From Spongilla lacustris (Eukaryota > Porifera > Demospongiae > Spongillida > Spongillidae): 64,000 nt of DNA. Positions 52,832 through 63,899 of the stretch are shown piece by piece. The DNA lies in assembly GCA_949361645.1 (NCBI GenBank), contig OX442422.1:2218580-2282579 (forward strand). The letters run 5' to 3'. The notes beneath the pieces were generated by a model. It saw nothing but the letters and a program-made list of their open reading frames with translations, ran no database searches and was not told where the DNA came from. Position numbers and translations under genes: made by a program. Numbering within the stretch: the first letter of the stretch is position 1; every line of letters starts with the position of its first letter.

Positions 52832-54797
52832 ATGTACATGCATGTGTGTGTTTGTGTCCAAATTATTATTATTTATATCTGATGTATATGGATGTACATG
52901 TAAGTACCACTGTGTACAGGTATATGTGTGGACATCATTGGTGCGTGTGCCCATGTTTGAAGCACACAATACACAGCTCTACATCAGCGTGTGTAGTGTG
53001 CACATGATGGAGACACTTGTGAATATGTGCATCTCCACCAGTAGAGCTACTACATTGAGTGTCCACACTGTAACTGAGCGTGCGTGACTTGCTGGAAGTG
53101 TCCATGCACGTGTGTGGTGTGTGTGTCCCACTGGTCAGCTATACACATGGTAAACAAAGGGACAGAGATGCTACACAAATGGACAATGCTCAGTGGTTCA
53201 TATAGGGAGAAAGCCAATAGTATAGGGAGAAGGCCAACTGTATAGGAAATAGTATAGGGATAAGGCCGACAGTACACATGTAGGTAGAAAGTCAACAGTA
53301 TAGGGAGAAAGCCAACAGCATAGGGAGACGGCCAAATGTATAGGGATAAGGTCAACCATATAGGGAGAAGGGTCAACAGTATAGGGAGAAGGCCAACTGT
53401 ATAGGAATAGTATAGGGAGAAGACCAACAGTATAGGGAGAAGGCCAACAGTATAGGGAGAAGGCCAACAGTATAGAGAGAAGGCCAACAGTATAGGGAGA
53501 AGGCCAACAGTATAGGGAGAAGGCCAACAGTATAGGGAGAAGGCCAACAGTATAGGGAGAAGGCCAACAGTATAGGGAGAAGGCCAACAGTATAGGGAGA
53601 AGGCCAACAGTATAAGCGCAGCTTATTATAAAGAGAAGGCCACCAGCATAGGAAGAAGGCCAACAGTATAGGGAGAAGGCTAACAGTATAGGGAGAAGGC
53701 CAATGTATAGGGAGAAGGCCAATGTATAGGGAGCAGGCCAACAGTATAGGGAGAAGGTCAACAGTATAGGGAGAAGGCCAACAGTATAGGGAGGGCCAAC
53801 AGTATAGCGAGAAGGCCACAAGTCTAACACTACAGGAAGAAGACCAACAGTATAAGGAGACGGGCAATTAACGGTCCGGGAGAAGGCCAACAGTACAGGG
53901 AGAATTCCATACAGTACTAGTATAGGGAGAAGGCCATATCTCCTCCCCCTTCACTGCATCGAATATATGCCTGTTCTGCACATACTAAATTCACACAGTA
54001 TACTCACCAAAACACCTGAATCTCAGAAGTTGAAATCATGCAGGGCAATCCGTTTATTGCTGCCTCCACATCTCCAAAGCTACGATTGTGTATTATCGTT
54101 AATAATTCATCTGCAATTAACAGTTAACTAGTTGCAACGTACGCAATAACTGGAACTTAATCCCAGATGACGCAAGGTATTACGTTATGACATATTGTTT
54201 ATGAATATATTATGCGCGGTAGAAATTAATTTTTTGTCTTGATTTTACTACACGAATGGTTCATGTCATAATTATATAAAACACAGATTCACAATCAGAC
54301 CGATTTATAGTAAATTATAAATGTGTTTAAAATTCAATTTAAAAATAAAAGCATGATGACCGCCTATGTATGGGCCATTTCTCCATATGGTATTTATCGA
54401 GCGCGTGGTCCATGGTCGACCATGGAAGACACTGTTACTGTCCATCTTGAAGTCCCTCCCGTTCCACAACGCAAGCATGTGTCTTATTGTGTGCGACGGC
54501 TTCCGAATGTTTAGAAAAGGCTGCAAGCACGATCGGCAACAAATGATCTTGCCCACGAGATAAACAAGAGCTACAGGCCTACTTAATCCACCATGATCTG
54601 AAGAAACCTCGTATAAAGCAACACATGGATACAGGCTGATACTGATTTTACTTACTTCAAGCAGATTGACTGACATTCCTGGCCATGCAGAGCCATTCCA
54701 AACATCAGTCACCTGATGTAGCCACTGGAAGACATAATCCGATCCAAACTGATACCCAACCTCACATGCAGGTCGAAGTGTTCTGCTGTTTTCCGCC
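52605..54797 (-). CDS. Unrecognised minus-strand gene, three exons visible
   Basis: Exon candidates, 5' to 3': 54656-54797 (acceptor GGCTGGCAG, donor GAA/GTAAGT) with RPACEVGYQFGSDYVFQWLH and VWNGSAWPGMSVNLLE; 54008-54110 (acceptor AATTGCAG, donor TTTTG/GTGAGT) with ELLTIIHNRSFGDVEAAING and LPCMISTSEIQVFW; and 52605-52751 (acceptor CACACAG) with IAVQPQQDTTIYQERATILL, EEPRINEDLLTAVLQTKVFT and a TGA stop, exactly 49 codons in phase 0. Phases do not join directly (0 to 1, then 2 to 0), so at least two exons are unseen; 54400-54600 has an open stretch that may hold one. The intron holds a GT microsatellite and the large 20-bp minisatellite. I do not recognise the family. Confidence 0.45.
52757..52829. 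repeat. (GT)n microsatellite
   Basis: A GT run. On the minus strand it forms the (AC)n tract just before the acceptor of the exon at 52605-52751. Confidence 0.98.
53205..53940. repeat. 20-bp minisatellite TATAGGGAGAAGGCCAACAG, major locus
   Basis: About 35 copies, the central dozen nearly identical and the flanks more degenerate. The minus strand yields long artificial frames (SPYTVGLLPILLAF) that mimic a multi-pass membrane protein. It is probably within an intron of the minus-strand gene. Confidence 0.97.
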
Positions 54798-54827
54798 CTG
54801 CCAGCCAGATTAGGTGGAATGGGTTTA

Positions 54828-55012
54828 ATACAGTACACTTGCTCATAATGCATACTACACTAATGCATAATTCTCATATACTGCATTGAGATTGGGTCAA
54901 ACCAAGCTGGTTCCATCTGTTCAACTAGGAACATGAAAATGCATGTTTGTAACAATGCATTGCTTTTTATCTAAACCATAATTATGCATTATGAGCAAGT
55001 GTACTGTAAACC
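54828..55012. repeat. Inverted repeat, ~25-bp arms, ~130-bp loop
   Basis: ACAGTACACTTGCTCATAAT plus GCATA (54830-54855) and its complement (54984-55010) face each other. GGTGGAATGGGTTTAATA flanks both sides as a direct repeat (54815 and 55022). This fits a small foldback or MITE-like insertion at the 5' side of the 54656-54797 exon. Confidence 0.75.
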
Positions 55013-55059
55013 CATCCACTTAGGTGGAATGGGTTTAATAAACCCATCCACTTTATCCT

Positions 55060-56067
55060 AGTATGAATTCCACTCTTCCAGTCTCATCTCTCAACCATTA
55101 GTAAACAACATCTTGTCTCACAACCACACAACTATGTCTACAATGAAGAAACACTCACAGAGCAACAAACATTGATAAAGGAAGTAATGAAAATGAAACT
55201 TAACACACACAGTACTGCTGCTACGCAACTGAGAGCCGTGCTGCCTTCTAATCTCCAGCTAGCGATGGACCTATGTCAAGAAAAAGCTAGGAGCATCCAG
55301 CTGGCTTACAGTGCTATCTATAGAAGATTATGGGTTTACCCTTCACAAGACTGCCTTCCGAGATGCACTAACTCTTAGGTATGGCTGGTTACCTGCCAAT
55401 ACGCCCACCAGCTGTGCCTGTGGTACTGCCTTCTCTGTTGAGCATGCACTGTCATGGCTTCCCTTCCATCAGGCATGCATGCACAATGATATCAGAGACT
55501 GTACTGCCTATATCTCCTGTCAGAAATCTGCCACAATGTTTCAGTTGAGCCTCATCTACAACTCATCACAGGTGAGGTTCCCACCTCTGCCTTAGCCAAC
55601 TTCCAGGATGGTGCTCGACTTGATGTAGCAACAGATGGATTCTGGGAGAGTCGTTTTGAGAGGGCATTCTTTGACGTAAAGGTTATTAACCCCTATACGC
55701 CCTCTCAAATAGACGACCTCAACCATCTGCCTGTTACCGTACCCATGAGGTCTCAAAGAAACAAGCCTATGAGCATCGGATCCTCGAAGTTGAGCATGCC
55801 TCCTTCACCCCACTCATCTTCTCTGCCACTGGAGGCTTAGGAAGGGAGGTCACAGTGGTTTACAAACGCATTGCTGCCCAGCCCTCAGCAAAGTGGGGCC
55901 ACTCTTATAGTTCAACCATGGCCTGGATTCGCTGTCATCTCTCTTTCTCCCTTCTACGCTCTTCAATCATGTGCATCAGAGGAGCTCGATCAACTATAGG
56001 CCATGTCTTTAACCACTCCCCTGTCGACCTGATTACAAAGTTGGCACAGGTCTCATCTACTCTTTAG
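55060..56067 (+). pseudogene. 3'-terminal fragment of a reverse-transcriptase element (fragment d)
   Basis: Reading frames together show QLRAVLPSNLQLAMDLCQEK, DYGFTLHKTAFRDALTLRYG, WLPANTPTSCACGTAFSVEH, then DGARLDVATDGFWESRFERA, FFDVKVINP, a shift, and GLGREVTVVYKRIAAQPSAK, WGHSYSSTMAWIRCHLSFSL, LRSSIMCIRGARS. C-x-C...H with a downstream RHN-like element is the zinc motif that precedes the nuclease-like domain in this group. Several frameshifts make it inactive. It is the longest of the five such fragments here and lacks the reverse transcriptase core. Confidence 0.85.
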
Positions 56068-56069
56068 TT

Positions 56070-56700
56070 TACTGTCTGACTGCAGCCTTTAGTACACATT
56101 AGCATACATCGTGTATGTATTTACTTGATATAATCACATTTTGTTTTTTATTTGGGCCCTTGCACGTGTACATGTAAATAATCGCTAACGTAAGTAAGTC
56201 TGGGTACGAGCAAAGAGCCGCTACTCCCCCATTGAATCACTCGAAAGGTAAGAAACTTGTGTAACGCCAGCACGCGTGTATCTACACGACACATTTAGTG
56301 CGAATTCGGCTTTTTCCTAATGAATCCAACTAAGTGCGTTCATTTTCGAATGTGCAAAAGGCGTAGGAAAAAAGTGTACCTATTTCAGCTACAGGCTAAA
56401 CCCCGCAACTTTAAACCCGTGAAGGTAAAGGTCGGTTATCAGTACGGCCTATAGGTATTTAGCAAAAAGTCATGTAAAAGAGTTGCTCTACGAGACTCAG
56501 CAGATTATTTCACAAACAGAGACTGCTTTTTATTTTTAGGTGTTTGACAAAATGGGCTTAAAAAGTCGTCTAATTTCACGGAAGCGGTGTTAATGTGTCA
56601 CATATAGCGTATGAAAATGTGCAATTACACTGCAGCAGTCACAACTGCCGTCGATTTACAAGATAGAGCATTAACCTGGGTAAACATCCGTTAAAAATGC
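56070..56700. other. Stretch with an unassigned short ORF
   Basis: A plus-strand ATG frame at about 56322-56457 encodes 44 residues starting MNPTKCVHFRMCKRRRKKV, basic and ending in a stop. CpG is high here. There is no recognised family. Confidence 0.3.
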
Positions 56701-56716
56701 GGATATAACCTAACAA

Positions 56717-57360
56717 ATGCTCTGGTGTTGCGGGGTTTTGTTTCCGCCTACCTCGATCGTGCTATTTACATGGGTAAAGAATTCAAAATCGGTGTTGCTC
56801 TTACCGCTTGTTGGGCAAAGTCATCGGCTCTCGCGCTGCAGCAGCACGCTATTCAGTGGATTAATAGCAAGGCCAAGCGTGTCAACCAGAACCTTTATAC
56901 CCTCGACTCGATCACAAAAATGGGTTGGTTTTTCCCCCTACTACAAGCGTATACAGAGTTTCGTTAGAAAGGGTTTAATCGGGCTTGCCAACCCCTAGCT
57001 ATAGCATTGATGGCGTACAAAATATACTGAACTTGCACTTAGCAAGCTGGATCTTTGTTTCGGGCAGTTCTCAAATTCTGCTCGCATACACTGGTACACG
57101 CATGGCAAAGCACTTTGTCATTAGTCTCATCGTAGAAGTTTCTACAGATATCTTTCGGATTAAGCATGGTTGGACTGAAGAACGTAGCTATATATATGCT
57201 ACACTGCTTCTTACAAGGCGGTTCGCCCATTATATTGTGCTACATAGCGGACCGGCCGGGCAATTAGAATTCGAATCCAATATATCGGTTGGCTATCTAT
57301 CAAATACAAGCAAATATTATCGGAGTTTACTTCGTCAAGAAACAATCAAATCACTGTAAG
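56717..57360 (+). other. Unassigned CpG-rich coding-like region
   Basis: The plus strand at 56725-56967 reads LRGFVSAYLDRAIYMGKEFK, IGVALTACWAKSSALALQQH, AIQWINSKAKRVNQNLYTLD then MGWFFPLLQAYTEFR and a stop. A second frame at 56985-57359 is open for 124 codons (VGYLSNTSKYYRSLLRQ). The composition looks coding and differs from the AT-rich surroundings. I recognise no domain. It could be an old exon, a decayed mobile-element gene or a viral insertion; none can be favoured. Confidence 0.35.
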
Positions 57361-57534
57361 AATCAAGCGTCAAGCACTGCACAATATAGCAAAAGAAAAA
57401 AAATTCCGGCTGGTCTGCTACGTATACATGTATACATGTACAGATTGATGGAGCCGCCGCGCGCCTGCTTGCGCGCGCGTGTACTTGTACGTACGTGTAT
57501 GCGCTAGCATCCGCGATAATTATCGGCCAAAAAA

Positions 57535-57640
57535 GTGGGGGCGGGGGGGGGGGGGCAGCTGCCCCCTTGCCCCCCCCCCCCCCCCCCCCCCCCCCCCGGC
57601 TCCGCGGGCCCTGATTTGCGCAGGACAATCCCGGGTTTGC
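57535..57640. repeat. Poly-G / CAGCTG / poly-C hairpin block
   Basis: A G-run, GGCAGCTGCCCCCTTG and a 27-base C-run follow each other, then CGGCTCCGCGGGCCCTG. The block can fold on itself and resembles GC-rich ends of non-autonomous DNA transposons. Confidence 0.75.
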
Positions 57641-58059
57641 GCAAATCCATGCTTTGGCCTTTGCGCGTAACATACACAATGTACATAAGGTAGGAAATAT
57701 ATATAGGGAGCTTCCGTATATATATAGATAGGTAGAACTGACTTTACACATAAGGTCTCTTCACAAACATATGGCAAAGTGCGACGTTTTCAGTACCAAT
57801 GACATCAGCCATTCCCTTAATTCAGCCATAAACATGCAGAGCCCCGCCCGTAGTCCGTAGATACATGTATATAGTCAAGAAAGTAATCTTAATTGTTTTC
57901 GAGCTAGGCCCGCGCGATGCGCTGTTTTGAGCGAAGCTTGAACTAACACCAGGCATTTCCTAGCTCAAGCAGCAACAGCAGCAACAACAACAGCATACAA
58001 GAAGGTTACCAAACATTCAGCTAGCTGAATTTCATTATTTATATTATACAGTTCTAAGC

Positions 58060-58760
58060 GGCTACAGTTCAGTACTAAACAAAAGTAGGATGGAGAAGGT
58101 GAGGAGACTAACAGCCAGCTGCCAAATGAACGGGACAACATGCAGAGCTCTGGCATTAGCTTTGACAATATGAACTTGGTTCAACCTGCCATAGACAGCA
58201 GAAGTGAACTGCATGGGACGTGCAACAATTTGATCTAATTGCAATGCGCGCAGCAAGTCGAGAAAAGTTGGTCTGCATGTGTTTCAGGCCCCCAACAACC
58301 ACAAACGTCAACTGCCAAAGGCACGCACACACACACCCCAGCTCTGAGACCCTAAGCATCATTGCTGGCATGTTTCCTGTTTTCAGCCACCTGCAGAGCT
58401 GTTGACCCACTTGTCACACTCACTTCATGTAGAGTAATTGGAGTAAGCACAGAACTGCAGGTGTGATAGTTATGTCAAAAGCTGCAGGTTTTCCCAGAAC
58501 CCAATTAGGAACTAGCACGTCAGCTGGCCTCGCACGTCGGGCATCATGACCCAAACCACTTCCAATTTCCATTAGGCCACCAATGCCAGCTTGTATTGCC
58601 TATACAAGACTAAAATATTAAAAAATAAAAATTTTTAAAAAGATTCCGAAGCCATGATGATCCAAGGGATGCATGGAATGACAGAGTATGATAACATGGG
58701 CATTTCTCCGCCATTTTATTGCTGTTGGGAATTCAGCACATTCTAGATGGGGAGGTTGAA
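58060..58760 (-). pseudogene. 3'-terminal fragment of a reverse-transcriptase element (fragment e)
   Basis: The minus strand reads FPTAIKWRRNAHVIILC, HPLDHHGFGIF, then ARRARPADVLVPNWVLGKPA, AFDIT, LQVAENR, and at the end QTNFSRLAARIAIRSNCCTS, HAVH and YGRLNQVHIVKANARAL. The RPADVLVPNW...GKPAAFD and TNFSRLAARIAIRSN blocks are diagnostic of a retroelement C-terminus common in cnidarians and sponges. The pieces lie in three frames with stops, so it is inactive. It is the only one of the five fragments on the minus strand and belongs to a different subfamily from a-d. Confidence 0.85.
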
Positions 58761-58959
58761 TCCTAGAGATGGCACAACATGCAGAAAGCTTAGAAGCAGC
58801 ATGAGAGGATATGCGACTGATATTATAGCCGAGCCCTACGTATATTTGGCAATGAACTGAGTGAAGAGGAATCAAAGCAGATCGATCGATATCGATCGCG
58901 ATGATCATGCTTTAATTCTTAAATTGCGCACCTCATAAATGCATGCATGCACGCATGAG

Positions 58960-58979
58960 ATTTGTTGTTGTTGTTGTTG
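58960..58979. repeat. (TTG)n short repeat
   Basis: Six copies of the trinucleotide. Confidence 0.9.
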
Positions 58980-59045
58980 CTTAAGGTGTTAGTTCCCTTC
59001 GCTCAAAACAGCTATACAGGATAGCAGATGGAAACGCATCGTGCA

Positions 59046-59480
59046 CACAGGATATAGAGCCTCTACGTTAGAGGTATATATATATATATAGGATATAGCG
59101 CCTCTATACATAAGGTACCCGAGAAAACCTCTAGATAAGGTATAGGACGTGCATATAGAGCCTCTATATATAAGATAGGACATAGAGCCTTTGCATAAGG
59201 TAGGAGATATACATATAAGGAAGGACATTGAGCCTCTATAGATATAAGGTAGGAGATACATACATGTAAGGTAGGACATATCGAGCCTCTACTGCATAAG
59301 GTAGGAGATACATATAAAGGTCAGTATAGGACATTACATATAGGACATGGAGCCTCTACATAAGGTAGGCCGGACATAGAACCTCTTCTACATAAAGTAT
59401 AAGACATATAGAGCCTCTCTCTACTCTCTACATGCATACATAAGGTATATAGGACTGCTAGGACATATATAGCTGTTTAT
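59046..59480. repeat. Degenerate ~45-bp tandem repeat GACATAGAGCCTCTACATAA
   Basis: About ten imperfect copies of GGACATAGAGCCTCTACATA plus AGGTAGGAGATA. The unit contains AGAGCCTCT, an imperfect palindrome. Confidence 0.88.
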
Positions 59481-59679
59481 AAGTGAACTATATATAACAC
59501 CATGCATTTTCTCAAGCAACTGCCTGAACCATGATTCTGTACGAAGTGTGCTATTGCATGAGTATAGGTAAATGAAAAACTTGACAGAAATGATTATGCT
59601 TTAAATTTTATCATCCGGCCTGGCAGGTCGACCTTTCATGCCATAGGCCAGAGCCTGGCCTGACTTTCGGCAACCCTAA

Positions 59680-59850
59680 ATTGTTTATGCATAAAAGGAG
59701 AATTTAATATTTAACAACGCGGAACTGAAACAACAGGCAACGTGTTACTCACAACTGAAACAACGGGCAACATGTTATGCGAAACTGAAAAAACAGGCAA
59801 CAAAGGGCAGCAGTTGGAGCTGGAATGAACGCTACAAGCTAGATAAGATC
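59680..59850. repeat. Dispersed repeat with GCGGAACTG motif, copy 2
   Basis: Matches the repeat at 44670-44982 at both ends (TTGTTTATGCATAAAAGG and GCTACAAGCTAGATAAG) but has fewer internal units. Near 59955 the sequence ATCCGCCCCTG is the complement of a CAGGGGCGGAT hAT-like end. Confidence 0.88.
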
Positions 59851-59859
59851 GCCAAGTTA

Positions 59860-61555
59860 ATAAAATATGGATCTTTACTTACAGACAGCTAATATTAGGG
59901 TGCAGGGGGTTCACGGGTATATATGGGTGAACCATGCATATGGTACTAAACAATAAAATCCGCCCCTGCGGTGTCAAATTTCACCCTCCTGGCACCTCCG
60001 TTTTGATCCAAAACAAAACATCGCTTGAGCCTTCACAGAGTAGCGCCTTCGATTCGCTTCCATACAAAAGAGCCTATATGTAATGTCTTGTCAGTTGTTT
60101 GCCCCCGGTGGATCTTGAGTGTCACAATACACATTTGACATATCAACTATTTTCAGCACCTAAATTCTCTGTTTATCAATCCAACTGCATAATATTCAAA
60201 CTAGTATACTATTAATATAGAGCTCTGCATGCATGCATGTATGAGCGGTTAATTGATTCATATCTAATTGCATGGGGGAGTTCCGCCAAACAGTAACCTG
60301 GCTATATAATGGAGGGCCTTACCTTGGCGATCCTCATCTTGATCACCCACGTCCACTGCTAGGAAGGCTTGGTGATATGGCGACTTCGCATGTGGAGGAC
60401 CTTACAGGTAGGTACCGTGACGGCTGTGCGGCCACATGTAAAGTTAATAGTACGTGCATGGTGAGGCCAATGAACAAATTGCACAAATAAAAAGTACATA
60501 GTGCATGACATGTCAGCTCGCAGGCTGTTGCCGACTCTCTCATGAGCTCCGCTCTGCGCGGGGCATACAGAGCGACTACCACCACATGAGGTTCGCCGGG
60601 GCGATAGTCATGAGGGGGGCGTTGGAAAAACTCCAAAAACTGCGCAAAAAGCGGCGCGGTGTTTATTATCATTTGTTCGATGCGCCGATCTTTTCCTATA
60701 TTCGAACTCACGTTTGCACGCTACATGTGTTACAATTCATGTATTCATAATGATTTCATAATTGGCTCCCTGGAAATCTCTTCCGCCGGTATCACTAATT
60801 GCGGCAACGGTCCGCACCATTTCAGTACCATTGCTAAAATTTAATGAGTCGTACCCTAGCTCCCTTGGATCCGCCTCTAGCAATTAAGCTGGCCCGCAGA
60901 ATAACTAATATTGCAGCCCCCAAAAAGGCACTGCCAGTGCTGCCTCAATACAGTCTTTTACCAATATCGTCTATATCGTGATAGGTAAGGTGTGTATTAT
61001 TTTTGTACACAACCGCTTGCCATTAGTTTTATTTCTGTACCAAACCGCTTGACATACGCCCGCTATCAACGCAATACGAAGTATGCATGGGGCAACTGCG
61101 CAAGTATAAGTTATAGAGATAGTTTTCTAAAGAGACATTAGCATGTCCACCCCGCAGCTTGCGCTGGAAAATCTAGAATGTTCCTTTCATGCAGGTATTA
61201 AACACGTACCATTCCCATCCGCCACCCTAGTGGGTGTGGCGTAACATTGGAATGCATCTCGTTCCCAGTCCCTGTGGATACTATCTACATTTGTATAAGG
61301 AAGTGTTCACCTTCAGAAAGGGCTTGCTCCACGGCATGAGTTAAAAGAAATGGTATCCCCCACTAGCGCCACATATACCAGAACGGATGCATGCATGGGT
61401 AAATTTATCAGTGGTATAATCACAGGGGGGAAAAAAACGGCTTTGATTGTATACAGGATACTGTATAAGATCAATGTGTGAATGAACATTAAAGTTGTGA
61501 TTTTATTTCCAAAATGATTTCACGCTTTCTTTTTTTCTTGCATGTAAATGCAAAG
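59860..61555. other. Stretch with weak exon candidates
   Basis: A plus-strand frame at 60272-60408 (YLGDPHLDHPRPLLGRLGD) ends at a GTAGGT that could be a donor. A further open stretch at 60535-60750 has EKLQKLRKKRRGVYYHLFD. I do not recognise either, and no phase-consistent link was found. Confidence 0.35.
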
Positions 61556-61570
61556 TGTATTCCTCCTCCT

Positions 61571-61606
<36 letters not shown>
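61571..61606. repeat. Poly-C run of about 36
   Basis: A homopolymer C-run flanked by CTCCTCCTA and TCCGTAACTG. Confidence 0.97.
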
Positions 61607-61611
<5 letters not shown>

Positions 61612-61958
61612 AACTGTGAACTCTTCCGCGACAATATTATGATACCCTTCGCGGTTACACCAGCGTGCTTAAATGCGCGCCATTTTTATTTGGAAGCGGC
61701 GGATAATGTACGGTATATGTGCACGCAGGTATGTGTGTGTATGACCAAACGGTCTATCTCCGTATATCTCATGCACGTTTGTATATCGCGATAATTATAT
61801 ATCGCGATATATTTTGCCCTTAACTGCTCCGGCCACTTGCATATACAAACTAACAACTAATACATTGTATTGAACCTTCTGTACATGTACATGTACACTA
61901 TTAATAGGTTTTTGTCTTTCTGCTTCACACTGAGGTTGGCGGAAGTTATATTAGTGCA

Positions 61959-62680
61959 TTAACACCGCGTCCGCGAGTAAAGTGGGTAAATTTAGGCCAT
62001 TTTGGGGGGGAAGCAAAAAATAATAATTAAATAATATGCAATATATATACAGGAATTTGAAAGTACAACTCTTGAGACAATTAACATTGGGTGCATTTTG
62101 TGAGAGATCATTCAGCTCGCTCGATGCAACAAATGAGGCAATGCAAAAGTGGTCCATGCCGATGAAAACATATTTCATCATCATACAAAAACGGCAATAA
62201 TCACATTGTATACGCCAAGTTGAACCTTTAAACGTTCGAAGGCTTTTTCAATCATATGCAATATATTTCTTTTACTGCGTGTATATGTGTTCTATCGACT
62301 CTGTACATTACCGCGTGCGGTTTCAATTTGCTGCTTTTTACGATGCATTGCTAGTCTGCATGTACATGTAATTTACATTTTTCAAGGAAACCAAGAGCTG
62401 CATTGATATAGATGGCTCAAGCATGTTTTTGAATTTATAGTCAAGAAAGGGATGGGTACAAAGTGATTAAATGATAAGTGTAGTACCGCACTAGTTCATT
62501 TCTACTGTGTGCATCAAAACTGTGATAGTTGCAGCTCTTATAAATTACAATGTGAACATAGTGTAAAAGGTTACTCTACTTATTTTACAACCAGTACCTG
62601 TGATTCTATTGCTAGCGGATCTTTTAGGTTTTTAGTTTCCCCTCAATTCTGGCCCACTTTGCTCGCGGACGCGGTATTAA
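61959..62680. mobile_element. 714-bp TTAA-flanked element with 24-bp inverted ends
   Basis: The element spans 61963-62676. The left end CACCGCGTCCGCGAGTAAAG continues TGGG; the complement of the right end reads TACCGCGTCCGCGAGCAAAG TGGG, 22 of 24 matching. TTAA precedes the left end (61959-61962) and follows the right end (62677-62680). TTAA duplication is the signature of piggyBac-type insertion. No transposase frame is present, so this would be a piggyBac-like MITE. Confidence 0.85.
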
Positions 62681-62689
62681 TATGACATG

Positions 62690-63160
62690 AACTATATTTG
62701 ATCTGTACATGCATGCATGTATAGATTCTATATATAAAAGATGCACGTGCTCTCTACTTAAAACAACGTTGAGGAAAGGTACATCTTTGCATCATGTATA
62801 ATACGTATTTTTCAGTACACATATTTTAAGTGAACACAGGGTCAATTTTATAATTATAACGCATGCATGCCGACACAGTACATTGAGATGCTTTCACTTA
62901 TACATGCATGCAATTCTGTATACTGCAAGCAAAGCTGCAACAAGCATTATTACATACCTACATATTCAAATTCATTAAACAAAATGGGTTTATATGCTAA
63001 CATTAATGTAGATATATGTAATAGGTGTATGTAATGATTATAAATGCATAAATTTACATTCATCACCAATTAATGCCCTATATGTCCCAGATGGAGAGGG
63101 GGAAGGGGTCACTCATTACATTGACAGGGTCGTCATGGTTGAGTGTTCAGTTTGTGTCGT
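62690..63160. other. AT-rich stretch without a gene
   Basis: Contains GCATGCATGC and ATGTACATGCATGCATG type palindromes and no coding signal. It is the presumed promoter side of the gene starting at 63167. Confidence 0.45.
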
Positions 63161-63166
63161 AGTCAC

Positions 63167-63449
63167 ATGATGTCACATGATGCACCTATGACCTCACCAG
63201 TGAGCGTGACACACATGCCACAGCAACACGTAGCAGAAAATAAACTGTTGAAGCTTCAGGAGAAGGAGTACATCATCATTAAGTACCCTCACGGCACGAG
63301 GTTCTGGCAGCTTCCTCAAGAACTGCACTTCAAACTGGATGAAGAGAGTTTGGTGAGTTTGGAATATGTCTGCTATCTTTTTCATTCCAAGTCCAACCCG
63401 TTCTAATTGTAGTTCATCGTGTGGCGAGGAGTGCTGACTCTCAAAACAC
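63167..63449 (+). CDS. First two exons of an unrecognised gene running off the window
   Basis: Exon 1, 63167-63352, is 62 codons from an ATG; an in-frame TGA at 63140 supports the start. It encodes VTHMPQQHVAENKLLKLQEK and EYIIIKYPHGTRFWQLPQEL then HFKLDEESL, ending TTTG/GTGAGT in phase 0. Exon 2, 63413-63449, follows a TTCTAATTGTAG acceptor and encodes FIVWRGVLTLKT before C/GTAAGA. Phases agree across the intron of only 60 bases. The middle reads like a small globular domain with no signal peptide or membrane helix. I do not recognise the family. The gene would continue beyond position 63449, probably outside the window. Confidence 0.6.
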
Positions 63450-63464
63450 GTAAGAAGATATGCA

Positions 63465-63645
63465 TGCATGTGTACACTGTTATATATTTAGTGCATATTT
63501 GTGTACACTATGTATGTGTACACTGATATATGGTTAGGGCATACGTGTGTAAACTATTATATGGTTAGTACATGATTCTGTACACTATATTATATGGTTA
63601 GTACATGTATTGTATGTGTACACAATAGTGTACAAGCATGTATAT
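63465..63645. repeat. Short tandem repeat TGTACACT...TATATGGTTAGTACAT
   Basis: Four to five imperfect copies of a 40-45-bp unit built on GTGTACACTA and TATATGGTTAG. Confidence 0.8.
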
Positions 63646-63683
63646 GTATGTGGAGACGATGCTGATGTTACACAGTGAGTGGT

Positions 63684-63724
63684 AATTCAGAACGGTGTGA
63701 GCCTATATCAGACCGTTCTGAAAA
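63684..63724. repeat. Hairpin TTCAGAACGG / CCGTTCTGAA
   Basis: A perfect 10-bp inverted repeat with a loop of about 16 bases (GTGTGAGCCTATATCAGA). Confidence 0.85.
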
Positions 63725-63899
63725 GTTGACAAGAGTGCGGTGCCCCTGATATGTCATGTAGTTAGTGTAGAGAATATGAGTTTCAGTTTTGACAGTTCAG
63801 CAGACTGTAATGAATGAAAACACACACATATTATATATAATTATAATTATAGTAATTATGATTATACATAATTATATGGGACAGTTTCCGCGAAAACTT

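Noticed and set aside
53050..53890. Long frames resembling a hydrophobic membrane protein (repeated SPYTVGLLPILLAF)
   Set aside because: They come from a 20-bp tandem unit read in all three frames in turn. The hydrophobicity is accidental.
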